This document shows positions 1 through 7,553 of a stretch of DNA of 22,697 nucleotides, one piece after another. Position 1 is the first letter of the stretch; each line of letters begins with the position of its first letter. Origin of the DNA: JACQXM01 sp964569425 (GTDB lineage: Bacteria; Planctomycetota; Phycisphaerae; UBA1845); contig CAZMVD010000062.1 in assembly GCA_964569425.1 (NCBI GenBank), positions 1-22,697 of the forward strand, in the 5' to 3' direction. Made by a program: the position numbers and the translations under genes. The notes below the pieces were generated by a model. The model was not told the DNA's origin, made no database searches, and worked only from the letters and a program-made list of their open reading frames with translations.

Positions 1-1
1 A

Positions 2-55
2 GAACTGCGTCGCTCCGGTCGTGTCGCCGTAAGCCCATCCGGCAGCCGGCAGTAA
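2..55 (+). CDS. possible 3' end of an upstream gene (partial)
   Basis: An open frame entering from the left edge ends with TAA at 53-55, giving a short arginine/serine-rich tail (ELRRSGRVAVSPSGSRQ). It is followed only 5 bases later by a strong inverted repeat that looks like a terminator, which is why I read it as the end of a plus-strand gene. Seventeen codons are too few to recognise a family, and the open frame could be chance. Confidence 0.25.
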   Translation, partial: ELRRSGRVAVSPSGSRQ

Positions 56-59
56 CACC

Positions 60-146
60 GAGCCTGCCCCAGGATTGCGGCGTCGTGCGGAAACTGACTT
101 GCCCTTCCGCACCGAAGAGCCATGATCCTGGGGCAGGCTCTTTCTT
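60..146 (+). terminator. nested inverted repeat, probable terminator
   Basis: A perfect 16-base inverted repeat has arms at 60-75 (GAGCCTGCCCCAGGAT) and 125-140. Inside the 49-base loop is a second stem, GTGCGG at 85-90 pairing with CCGCAC at 107-112. The outer stem is followed by a pyrimidine-rich TTTCTT tail. The placement between the presumed end of one gene and the promoter of gap fits transcription termination. The long structured loop is unusual for a simple intrinsic terminator, so it could also be a dispersed repeat or a structured RNA. Confidence 0.55.
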
Positions 147-211
147 CATCCGGGCCGTTCCCGCCAGGGCGTGCACCGACCACCACCACGGCCAATAAAC
201 CTCGCTGATTC

Positions 212-240
212 TTGACCGAAACAAACGGCGCTCGTAGGGT
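212..240 (+). promoter_or_regulatory. candidate sigma-70 promoter for gap-pgk
   Basis: TTGACC at 212-217 matches the -35 consensus at five of six positions. After a 17-base spacer, TAGGGT at 235-240 is a weak -10 element. It lies about 137 bases upstream of the gap start codon and downstream of the terminator-like repeat. The call rests on pattern only. Confidence 0.35.
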
Positions 241-253
241 AGGCTGCGCTTGT

Positions 254-269
254 CAGAATCGTGATTCTG
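254..269. promoter_or_regulatory. 16-base palindrome, candidate operator upstream of gap
   Basis: CAGAATC-GT-GATTCTG is a perfect 7+7 dyad with a 2-base centre. It lies just downstream of the candidate -10 element, near the expected transcription start, a common place for a dimeric repressor to bind. No regulator is identified in the window. Confidence 0.35.
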
Positions 270-376
270 CGGGCACCGGCCGGCAGCGCAACCACGCGGC
301 CGCCTCATGTAACCGTGCATCGACCGGACCGCGCCGGCGGAAACCGGGCGGTCCAACGTATGAAGGAGTCAATCAC

Positions 377-1402
<1,026 letters not shown>

Positions 1403-1417
1403 CGGCGCATCGGGGCG

Positions 1418-2653
1418 ATGATGAAAAAAACGATTGACGACATCGACGTGCGCGGCCGGCGCGTACTGGTGCGGCTCGATCTCAACGTCCCGCTGGACGC
1501 TGGGCGGCGGATCACCGACGAAACGCGCCTGCGCGGCGCGCTGCCCACGATCGAGAAGCTGCGCGAAGGGGGCGGGCGGCTGATCCTGATGAGCCACCTC
1601 GGCCGGCCGGAGGGCGATCCCGACGCGCGGCGCAAATTCACCCTCGCGCCGGTGGCGGCGCGGCTGGGCGAGCTGCTCAAGACCGAGGTGGCGCTGGCGC
1701 CGGACTGTGTGGGCGCTGCGGTGCGCAGCGCGGCCATGGCCCTGCGCGATGGAGAGGTTCTGCTGCTCGAGAACCTGCGTTTTCACGAAGCGGAGCAGAT
1801 CAAGGACAAGAACGCGGCCAAGGACGCGGCGCTGCGCAAGAAGAAGGACGACTTCGCGCGGGCGATGGCGGAACTCGGCGAGGTGTACGTCAACGACGCC
1901 TTTGGCACCTGCCACCGCGACAATGCCAGCATGTTGACCGTGCCCATGATGATGCCGGGCAAGCCCAGGGTGGTCGGATACCTGGTGCAGAAGGAGTTGA
2001 AGTTTTTGGGCAAGACGGTGAGCGACCCGGCGCGGCCGTTCGTGTGTATCCTGGGAGGGGCCAAAGTCTCGGACAAGCTCGGCGTCATTCGCGCGCTGCT
2101 GGGCAAGTGCGACACGATCCTGATCGGCGGGGCGATGGCGTACACGTTTCTGGCGGCAGACGGTCTGGAAGTGGGGCGCAGCCTGGTCGAGCCGGACCTC
2201 TTTCCTACGGCGCGGGGGCTGCGGCACGAGGCGGGCGATCGGCTGCGGCTGCCGGTGGATTCGGTGGTGACCGAGGAGATCGTGCCCGGCGCGGCGTCGC
2301 AGGTGTGCGTGGGCGATATCCCCGAAGAGATGATGGGCGTGGACATCGGCCCGCAGTCCATCGAGGAATACCGCAGGGTCATAGCGGAAGCGAAGACGAT
2401 CTTCTGGAACGGGCCGATGGGGGTGTTTGAGACCGCGCCGTTCGACGGCGGGACGATGTTCATCGCCCGGGCGCTGGCCGACGCGACCGACCATGGGGTG
2501 ATGACCATCATCGGCGGCGGGGACAGTGCTGCGGCGGTGGACAAGGCGGGGTTTGCCAAGCGGATGTCGCACATCTCCACCGGCGGGGGGGCGTCGCTGG
2601 AGTATCTGGAGGGCAAACCCTTCGCCCCGCTGGAAGTGCTGGACGAAGCGTAA
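1418..2653 (+). CDS. pgk: phosphoglycerate kinase
   Basis: Phosphoglycerate kinase transfers the acyl phosphate of 1,3-bisphosphoglycerate to ADP, the first ATP-yielding step of glycolysis (reversible). The 411-residue product is close to the family's usual ~400. Visible signatures are VRLDLNVP (residues 18-25), MSHLGRP, LLENLRFH, LGGAKVSDKLGVI, FWNGPMGVFE and the nucleotide-binding loop GGGDSAAAV starting at about residue 366. Two adjacent ATGs (1418 and 1421) are possible starts; only a weak GGGG precedes them, so translation may be coupled to gap. It follows gap by 15 bases. Downstream the usual metabolic neighbours are interrupted by the ATPase cassette, with a 53-base gap that contains a dyad. 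Confidence 0.97.
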   Translation: MMKKTIDDIDVRGRRVLVRLDLNVPLDAGRRITDETRLRGALPTIEKLREGGGRLILMSHLGRPEGDPDARRKFTLAPVAARLGELLKTEVALAPDCVGAAVRSAAMALRDGEVLLLENLRFHEAEQIKDKNAAKDAALRKKKDDFARAMAELGEVYVNDAFGTCHRDNASMLTVPMMMPGKPRVVGYLVQKELKFLGKTVSDPARPFVCILGGAKVSDKLGVIRALLGKCDTILIGGAMAYTFLAADGLEVGRSLVEPDLFPTARGLRHEAGDRLRLPVDSVVTEEIVPGAASQVCVGDIPEEMMGVDIGPQSIEEYRRVIAEAKTIFWNGPMGVFETAPFDGGTMFIARALADATDHGVMTIIGGGDSAAAVDKAGFAKRMSHISTGGGASLEYLEGKPFAPLEVLDEA

Positions 2654-2659
2654 CGGAAG

Positions 2660-2689
2660 TTGAGCACATCGAATCCGATGTGGTATGAC
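2660..2689 (+). promoter_or_regulatory. candidate promoter with embedded dyad operator for the ATPase cassette
   Basis: TTGAGC at 2660-2665 and TATGAC at 2684-2689 are spaced by 18 bases, each matching the sigma-70 consensus at four of six positions. Between them lies a perfect 7-base dyad, CACATCG at 2665-2671 and CGATGTG at 2676-2682, with a 4-base centre. A repressor site between -35 and -10 is a classic arrangement. Alternatively the dyad is a weak 3' hairpin for pgk; it lacks a T tract. The predicted leader before ATG 2707 would be only about 10 bases. Confidence 0.35.
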
Positions 2690-2706
2690 ATGCGCGAGAA
2701 AACCCT

Positions 2707-3906
2707 ATGTTGACGAAGCTTCGCCTCCACAACTACCGTACTTTTCTAAACGCAGAACTATCGTTTACGCGGCACCACCTAATCATTGGACGCAATAACA
2801 GTGGCAAGTCCAATCTGTGCAATGCGATACAATTTCTGCGCGCCTGTGCGACGACGGACTTATCAGCCGCCGCCGCTATCATTCCCGGCGGCATTCCATT
2901 CCTGCGGAATTGGGCGTATTCGGAAAAGACCATTGAACTTTCATGCTGTTGCGTACTTCCGTTTGATGGAAGAGATATTCATTACGACTATGTGCTGCAT
3001 CTGCGTGTCGAGGATTCCACAGCGTATGCCCAACCCCTTCTGCGAGTGGTGGAGGAGCGCCTTCAGGCTAGCGATCCTCTCTTTGGCGATCTATCCTTGT
3101 TGATGAGCGACGGACGCAAGGCCATATTGCTGGATGAAAGTCGGTTGGGCCATTCGGAGAACTCGACGCCCATGGAAGTCCCGGCACCGTCGGCAGCGAC
3201 AATGGTCGCCAAACTCTACGATTCCGTGTCGAATCAACGATGTGCTCAGTTTCGCCGCTATCTGGAAACATGGTGTTATTACTTGCTTAGTCCGGAGGAC
3301 ATTCGGACTGGTTGGCGCGGGAGCGTCCCCGGCGCCTCCGGACTTGATAGTCGTGGGAAAAACCTCGCGCAGGCGCTCTTCTATCTGAAGAACATCGATG
3401 AGCCGGCCTATCGGCGCGTCATCAATCATACGCAAAGAATTGAGCCCGACCTGCAGGCAATACAGTTTATCCCCAGCCCCGATCAGGCTCCGGTTCCCTT
3501 CGTCGCTATGAGTGGATTGGCGCAGGCAACGTGGCTTGGACTTTCCGATGGGACCTTACGGATGCTGGCATTGGCATATATCGTGGAGTCTATTGGGACA
3601 CAGCGCAAGTGGAACCAACGTCAGGAGTGGCCACTGATCGTCATTGAAGAGCCGGAGAACGGCATCTACCCGGGGCATTTGAGGGTACTCGTCGAGATGT
3701 TTGAAGAACGTGCACCCGATGTGCAGGTTCTCTTTACTTCACATTCTCCCTATATCATAAACCTTTTCGACGCGCACCGCGATTCCGTCACCCTCTTGAG
3801 GAAGAGCACCGGGCGGACGGAAATACTCAAGGTGCCACCAGCGGACGCTGCCGACGCCGATCGACTGCTGCTCGCCGAGGAGTATTCGATGGAGCTTATT
3901 GAGTGA
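2707..3906 (+). CDS. AAA family ATPase (SMC/OLD-like), first gene of a two-gene module
   Basis: A 399-residue ATPase of the ABC/SMC-like AAA_15/AAA_21 type. The N-terminus (LTKLRLHNYRTF) is typical of RecF/OLD-like proteins. Walker A is GRNNSGKS at residues 28-35, the signature-like LSDGT at 279-283, Walker B LIVIEEPENG at 310-319, and the switch-histidine segment LFTSHSP has His346. The insert between Walker A and the signature is shorter and less coiled-coil-like than in SMC proteins. It has no fused nuclease, but the next gene, overlapping by GTGA, is Toprim-like. This fits a split OLD-type pair, in which the ATPase senses and controls a nuclease; that role is inference from known systems such as OLD and PARIS. 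Base composition is visibly lower in GC than the flanking pgk and rpe, suggesting transfer. Only a weak ribosome site precedes ATG 2707. Confidence 0.85.
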   Translation: MLTKLRLHNYRTFLNAELSFTRHHLIIGRNNSGKSNLCNAIQFLRACATTDLSAAAAIIPGGIPFLRNWAYSEKTIELSCCCVLPFDGRDIHYDYVLHLRVEDSTAYAQPLLRVVEERLQASDPLFGDLSLLMSDGRKAILLDESRLGHSENSTPMEVPAPSAATMVAKLYDSVSNQRCAQFRRYLETWCYYLLSPEDIRTGWRGSVPGASGLDSRGKNLAQALFYLKNIDEPAYRRVINHTQRIEPDLQAIQFIPSPDQAPVPFVAMSGLAQATWLGLSDGTLRMLALAYIVESIGTQRKWNQRQEWPLIVIEEPENGIYPGHLRVLVEMFEERAPDVQVLFTSHSPYIINLFDAHRDSVTLLRKSTGRTEILKVPPADAADADRLLLAEEYSMELIE

Positions 3907-4496
3907 TTCGAAAGATCGGTGTCATTTATCAGGATCGTAATAGCCTCGGATTCCTCCGTGGATTGCGGGATCTCCTGGGATGCGATGCGGAGTTGATTGA
4001 TCCGCCGGCTGCTATTGGTAATACGCAATACCTTCCAGCCCGGTTGACGAAGGGTACCTGGCGGTACTTCAAGAAGATGGGTGTCGATATGATCGTCCGG
4101 TTTACCGACTCTGACGGTGACCGGTGGCAGAAAGTGCGTCGCAATGAGTTGGATCGCGTCCCCCCTGAGGCAAGTGCGCTTTGGCTCTGCGGCGTGGCGG
4201 TCGAGAACGTCGAGAGTTGGCTTGCGATCGATCGGCGACATTTTGCGTCCACGTTTGGCGTCAATGAGGATCAGCTTGTAGACGTGGACATTCGGACCGG
4301 CGTTGTCAAACGTGCGCTGGCGCGAAAGGTCTTGTCGGAAACCGGAACGGCCGACGTGGTCGCTGATTTTGTACGAAGCCTCCCTCGAAAGGTGCTGCGC
4401 CGCTGGTTAACAGACCCGTCATTGCGGGCCATGTTTGACGATTGTCGAGCGGCTGCCAAGAGGGCGGACTGTCCGGTTTCACCTGTAACCGAATAG
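3903..4496 (+). CDS. small Toprim/DUF4276-like partner of the ATPase
   Basis: A 197-residue protein starting at GTG 3903, whose start overlaps the ATPase stop as GTGA, so the two are translationally coupled. It opens with a beta-strand/turn (IGVIYQDRNS, Asp11), followed by a hydrophobic strand ending in FTDSDGD (Asp69, Asp71, Asp73), then GVAVENVESWLAID (residues 97-110). A DxD after a hydrophobic strand plus an acid-rich (V/A)E-x-(I/V)E-x-W motif resembles Toprim-fold DUF4276 proteins, which are often encoded next to AAA ATPases. I therefore infer a metal-dependent nuclease-like effector. The first Toprim acid is Asp/Gln rather than the usual Glu, so the assignment is not certain. The rpe ribosome site overlaps this gene's stop codon. 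Composition is lower in GC than the neighbours. Confidence 0.6.
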   Translation: MIRKIGVIYQDRNSLGFLRGLRDLLGCDAELIDPPAAIGNTQYLPARLTKGTWRYFKKMGVDMIVRFTDSDGDRWQKVRRNELDRVPPEASALWLCGVAVENVESWLAIDRRHFASTFGVNEDQLVDVDIRTGVVKRALARKVLSETGTADVVADFVRSLPRKVLRRWLTDPSLRAMFDDCRAAAKRADCPVSPVTE

Positions 4497-4503
4497 GATA
4501 CCT

Positions 4504-5190
4504 ATGACCGAGTTCCTAAGGGAGCCCCGCATTCGCATGGCCCCCTCCATGCTCTCGGCCGACTTTGCACGGCTGGCGGAACACGTGGGCTTGGTGGAGC
4601 GCGCCGGGGCGGAGGTGCTGCACCTTGACGTGATGGACGGGCACTTCGTGCCCAACATCAGCTTCGGCGTACCGGTCATCGCGTCGATGCGCAAGGCTTC
4701 GCGGATGTTTTTCGACGCCCATTTGATGATCGCCGAACCGCGGCGCTATGCCGAGGCGTTCGTGAAGGCGGGCTGCGACCACATTACCTTTCACATCGAA
4801 GTGACCGGAGAAGCGCCGGATGTGGTTCGGCACATTCACGGGCTGGGGGTTTCAGCGGGGGTATCGCTCAACCCCACAACCCCCGCGAGTGCCATCGAAT
4901 CGATCATCCACGACGTGGACCTCGTGCTGGTAATGAGCGTGTGGCCCGGTTTCGGCGGGCAGAAGTTCATCGCCGACGTGCTGCCCAAGGTGCGCGAGCT
5001 GCGCGCCCGGCTGGCGCCGCACCAGCGATTGCAGATCGACGGCGGCATCGACCCGACCACCATCGCCGCGGCGGCGGAAGCGGGGGCGGATACGTTCGTA
5101 GCGGGCACCGCCGTTTTCGGTCAACCGGATCCGGCCGCGGCCATGCAGGCCCTGGAGCAAATGGCGCGCGCCGCCGCCGCCGCCAGGTAG
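4504..5190 (+). CDS. rpe: ribulose-phosphate 3-epimerase
   Basis: Interconverts ribulose 5-phosphate and xylulose 5-phosphate in the pentose phosphate (and, where present, Calvin) pathway. The 228-residue TIM barrel shows MAPSMLSADF (residues 12-21), LHLDVMDGHFVPNISFG (39-55, with the metal and catalytic acids), FFDAHLM, the flexible-loop region MSVWPGFGGQKF, LQIDGGI and the phosphate-binding GADTFVAGTAVF near the C-terminus. The start ATG 4504 is preceded by TAGGA at 4494-4498, which overlaps the stop of the Toprim-like gene, so the cassette and rpe are packed as one unit although composition changes sharply here. Rpe belongs functionally with gap and pgk, which makes the intervening pair look inserted. 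The N-terminal ten residues are slightly longer than usual. Confidence 0.96.
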   Translation: MTEFLREPRIRMAPSMLSADFARLAEHVGLVERAGAEVLHLDVMDGHFVPNISFGVPVIASMRKASRMFFDAHLMIAEPRRYAEAFVKAGCDHITFHIEVTGEAPDVVRHIHGLGVSAGVSLNPTTPASAIESIIHDVDLVLVMSVWPGFGGQKFIADVLPKVRELRARLAPHQRLQIDGGIDPTTIAAAAEAGADTFVAGTAVFGQPDPAAAMQALEQMARAAAAAR

Positions 5191-5309
5191 CGTGCCGCCC
5201 ACCGGCGAAAGCGCACCGCTTCCCGCGGCGAGCCCGGTTTCGTGCAGTCGATTTTCGGCGGCGGCCGATCAACCATGGTAGACGACAATCACCCGCCTTC
5301 GAGGGTGCC

Positions 5310-5945
5310 ATGGGTGCCTGGCTTCTTATTCCGCGACCCGAAACGATCTGGTGCCCCGTGGGCCGACTCCTGGGGCGGGCGCCGGTTCCGCTGAGCGAAC
5401 GGGGACGGGCACAGATCGTCCAATGGGCCGCGCAAAAGGGAAGCGCGGCCATCGCCCGGGTGTACTGCGGAGACGAAGTCCCGGTTCGCGAGGCGGGTCG
5501 GCTGTTGGCGCGGCACTGGCGCGCATCGCTGCAATGCACGGCCGATCTCGGCGAGGTCGATCTGGGCCTGTGGGAAGGGCTTACCGTCGACGAATTGCGG
5601 CGGCGCTTTCCGAAGGTCTTCCGAAGATGGTACGATGATCCGGCTTCGCAGACGCCGCCGGGCGGGGAGCCTGTGGCGGACGCGCGGGAGCGAATCGGAC
5701 GGGCCGTCGCGCGAATTCAGCGCTGGGAACGCGGCGCCGATTTTGCCGTGATCGCGGGCCCGCTGGCCCTGGCGATATGGCGCTGCTTGGCGGAAGGACG
5801 GGAATCGGTGAACCTGCGCGAGTGGCTCGTCGAGTGCCCCTGGCGGGGTTTGGGGCAGGAAGAGCGCGAGGTCCGGCGCCCCCCATCGGCGCCGCAGGCA
5901 CCGGCCACGGCGCACGGTCCCGAATCGCGCGGCGGTGTGGGATAG
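5310..5945 (+). CDS. histidine phosphatase superfamily protein, catalytically degenerate
   Basis: A 211-residue protein whose N-terminus aligns with phosphoglycerate mutase/histidine phosphatases: L-I-PRP-ETIW...GR..GRAPVPLSERGRAQ matches the canonical L-V-RHG-ETxWN...GR..G..D.PLT..G..Q. The catalytic RHG is replaced by Pro8-Arg9-Pro10. The family motif GEVDLGLWEGLTVDELRRRFP follows intact. The second catalytic His, normally in V-x-S-H-G-G, is replaced by Gly150 in VIAGP. The mid-domain Arg-Ala motif is also not preserved. The fold is probably kept while phosphatase/mutase activity is lost, so it may bind a ligand or act as a scaffold. I chose ATG 5310 because it starts exactly at the conserved strand and has GAGGG just upstream; the frame is open far upstream but overlaps rpe there. 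It lies 15 bases before accD. Confidence 0.8.
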   Translation: MGAWLLIPRPETIWCPVGRLLGRAPVPLSERGRAQIVQWAAQKGSAAIARVYCGDEVPVREAGRLLARHWRASLQCTADLGEVDLGLWEGLTVDELRRRFPKVFRRWYDDPASQTPPGGEPVADARERIGRAVARIQRWERGADFAVIAGPLALAIWRCLAEGRESVNLREWLVECPWRGLGQEEREVRRPPSAPQAPATAHGPESRGGVG

Positions 5946-5960
5946 GCAGGATATTCAACC

Positions 5961-6767
5961 ATGCCCAATGAGCGATTGGACATACCGGCCGGGCTGTGGA
6001 GCCGATGCGAAAAGTGCGAGCGCATGGTCTACGAGAAAGAGGTCGCAGACGCGCTGTTTGTGTGCCCCGAGTGCGGCCACCACCGGCGGGTCGACGCGCG
6101 CACGCGAATCCAACAACTGGCGGACCCTGACTCTTTTGAAGAGTTCGCCGTGGACCTGGTCTCGACGGATCCCCTGGAATTCAAGGATCGCCTTCCCTAC
6201 AAGGAGCGACTGGTCAAGGAACAGGCCAAAACGGGCGAATCGGACGCCATCGTGGTCGGTCGGGCGTTCATCCGCGGGCGCGGCGTGATTCTCGGGGTCA
6301 TGAATCCGGGCTTCATCATGGCCTCGATGGGCGCGGTGGTCGGAGAAAAGGTCACCCGGGCCATCGAGAAGGCCATGGAAGAGAACCTCCCGCTGGTGCT
6401 GGTCACGGCGTCAGGCGGAGCGCGAATGCAGGAGGGGATGGTCTCGCTGGTGCAGATGGCCAAGACCTCCGCGGCGCTGGCGCGGCTGGACGACCAGGGC
6501 GGGCTGTACATCGTGGTGGCGACCGATCCGACAACCGCCGGGGTGGCGGCGAGTTTCGCCAGCCTGGGCGACGTCATTATCGCGGAGCCCAAAGCGATGA
6601 TCGGCTTCGCCGGCCCGCGGGTCATTGCGAACACCATCAACGCCGAACTGCCCGTGGGGTTTCAAACGGCGGAGTTCATGCTGGAGCACGGATTCATCGA
6701 CCGCATCGTCCCGCGCGCCGACCTGCGCAAGGAGATCGCACGCGTGATCGACTATTGCGGCAAATGA
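5961..6767 (+). CDS. accD: acetyl-CoA carboxylase carboxyltransferase subunit beta
   Basis: Beta subunit of the carboxyltransferase of acetyl-CoA carboxylase, which with AccA moves CO2 from carboxybiotin to acetyl-CoA to make malonyl-CoA, the committed step of fatty acid synthesis. The 268-residue product begins with the family's four-cysteine zinc ribbon (Cys16, Cys19, Cys35, Cys38), followed by the crotonase-like carboxyltransferase fold with VTASGGARMQEG, MAKTSAAL, DPTTAGVAASFASLGD and the acyl-CoA-binding GFAGPRVI segment. CAGGAT at 5947-5952 gives an 8-base spacing to ATG 5961. No accA is in the window. It follows the degenerate phosphatase gene closely and may share its transcript. Confidence 0.97.
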   Translation: MPNERLDIPAGLWSRCEKCERMVYEKEVADALFVCPECGHHRRVDARTRIQQLADPDSFEEFAVDLVSTDPLEFKDRLPYKERLVKEQAKTGESDAIVVGRAFIRGRGVILGVMNPGFIMASMGAVVGEKVTRAIEKAMEENLPLVLVTASGGARMQEGMVSLVQMAKTSAALARLDDQGGLYIVVATDPTTAGVAASFASLGDVIIAEPKAMIGFAGPRVIANTINAELPVGFQTAEFMLEHGFIDRIVPRADLRKEIARVIDYCGK

Positions 6768-6919
6768 CCATGTCCGTTCAGTGTTCGCCGGCGTCCGAGG
6801 CACGCGCGGCGCGTGCACGGGAATCACGAAAGTAATTGAACGACCCCGGCCGATGAAAAAGGGGCTCGCGTGCGCCCTCGGCAATCGACGCGGCTGTTCT
6901 CATTTTCGCGGTGAATTCC

Positions 6920-7483
6920 ATGGCGCAACAGTTGCGCATGATTCGCACGTTGGGCTGTCTGGGTGGCGCCATGACCGGCACCGCACTGCTGCTGGGCTGG
7001 CTGAATCCGGCACAGGGTGTACCGGCTGCACTGACGCCCGACGAGGCCTGGTCGCTCGCCTGGTCCGCCGTGGCCGATGAAGTGGCGGCGCCCGGCGGAC
7101 CGTGGACCGCGGTCGACGTGGTGTCCGACGCCGCGTCCTCCGCCGCGCTGCTGGTCGCCGCCGCGGATGACGGCCAATGGCACTTTGAGGTCACGCGCGA
7201 AGGCCGACCCTGCCGCGGGCGGTTGTGGGGCGATCAACATTACCTGGACCGCTTTCCCGGCATTGTGCGAATCCGCCTTCCGCAGCGCTGGAGCGAATCA
7301 GAACCCCCGACCAGCCAGGTGATCGGCTTGCGCGCCCTGCTCGGCGTCCTCAACGATGCCCTGGCGCCTTCGGGGTCGTCCCTGCCGGTCCGAATGATCC
7401 CGCTTCCCACGCGCACCGGGGGGGCTTACGGCGCCGGTGCGGGAAGCGCAGCCACCACGCTTGCCTCGTGGCGCGCCGGGTGA
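6920..7483 (+). CDS. hypothetical protein with N-terminal signal-like segment
   Basis: I do not recognise the family. The 187-residue product has a basic N-terminus followed by a hydrophobic stretch (LGCLGGAMTGTALLLGWL) ending near AQG-VPA, which looks like a signal peptide or a single membrane anchor. The remainder is alanine/valine-rich with WSLAWSAVADEV, a basic RGRLWGDQHYLDRFPGIVRIRLPQRW block, and a glycine/alanine-rich tail. Starts are ambiguous: GTG 6911, ATG 6920 and ATG 6938 are all in frame and none has a good ribosome site. The frame is long and same-strand between accD (152 bases upstream) and trpS (70 bases downstream), which supports a real gene, though high-GC DNA can produce such frames by chance. 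Confidence 0.55.
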   Translation: MAQQLRMIRTLGCLGGAMTGTALLLGWLNPAQGVPAALTPDEAWSLAWSAVADEVAAPGGPWTAVDVVSDAASSAALLVAAADDGQWHFEVTREGRPCRGRLWGDQHYLDRFPGIVRIRLPQRWSESEPPTSQVIGLRALLGVLNDALAPSGSSLPVRMIPLPTRTGGAYGAGAGSAATTLASWRAG

Positions 7484-7539
7484 TCCCCACAGACCCGAGA
7501 TTCTTGACTTTTCCGCGGTAACCAAGGACGCTGCGCCGC

Positions 7540-7545
7540 AGGAGG
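7540..7545 (+). promoter_or_regulatory. strong Shine-Dalgarno of trpS
   Basis: AGGAGG lies 8 bases before ATG 7554. It decides the start of trpS against the in-frame upstream open region, which reaches back to 7437 and overlaps the preceding gene. Confidence 0.8.
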
Positions 7546-7553
7546 CGAAGCGC

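Noticed and set aside
212..376. A 55-residue N-terminal extension of gap starting at TTG 212
   Set aside because: The extension has no family counterpart, overlaps the candidate promoter, and ATG 377 has a good ribosome site.
4941..5309. In-frame upstream extension of the histidine-phosphatase gene
   Set aside because: It overlaps rpe in another frame and encodes Arg/Gly/Ala-rich sequence; ATG 5310 starts at the conserved strand.
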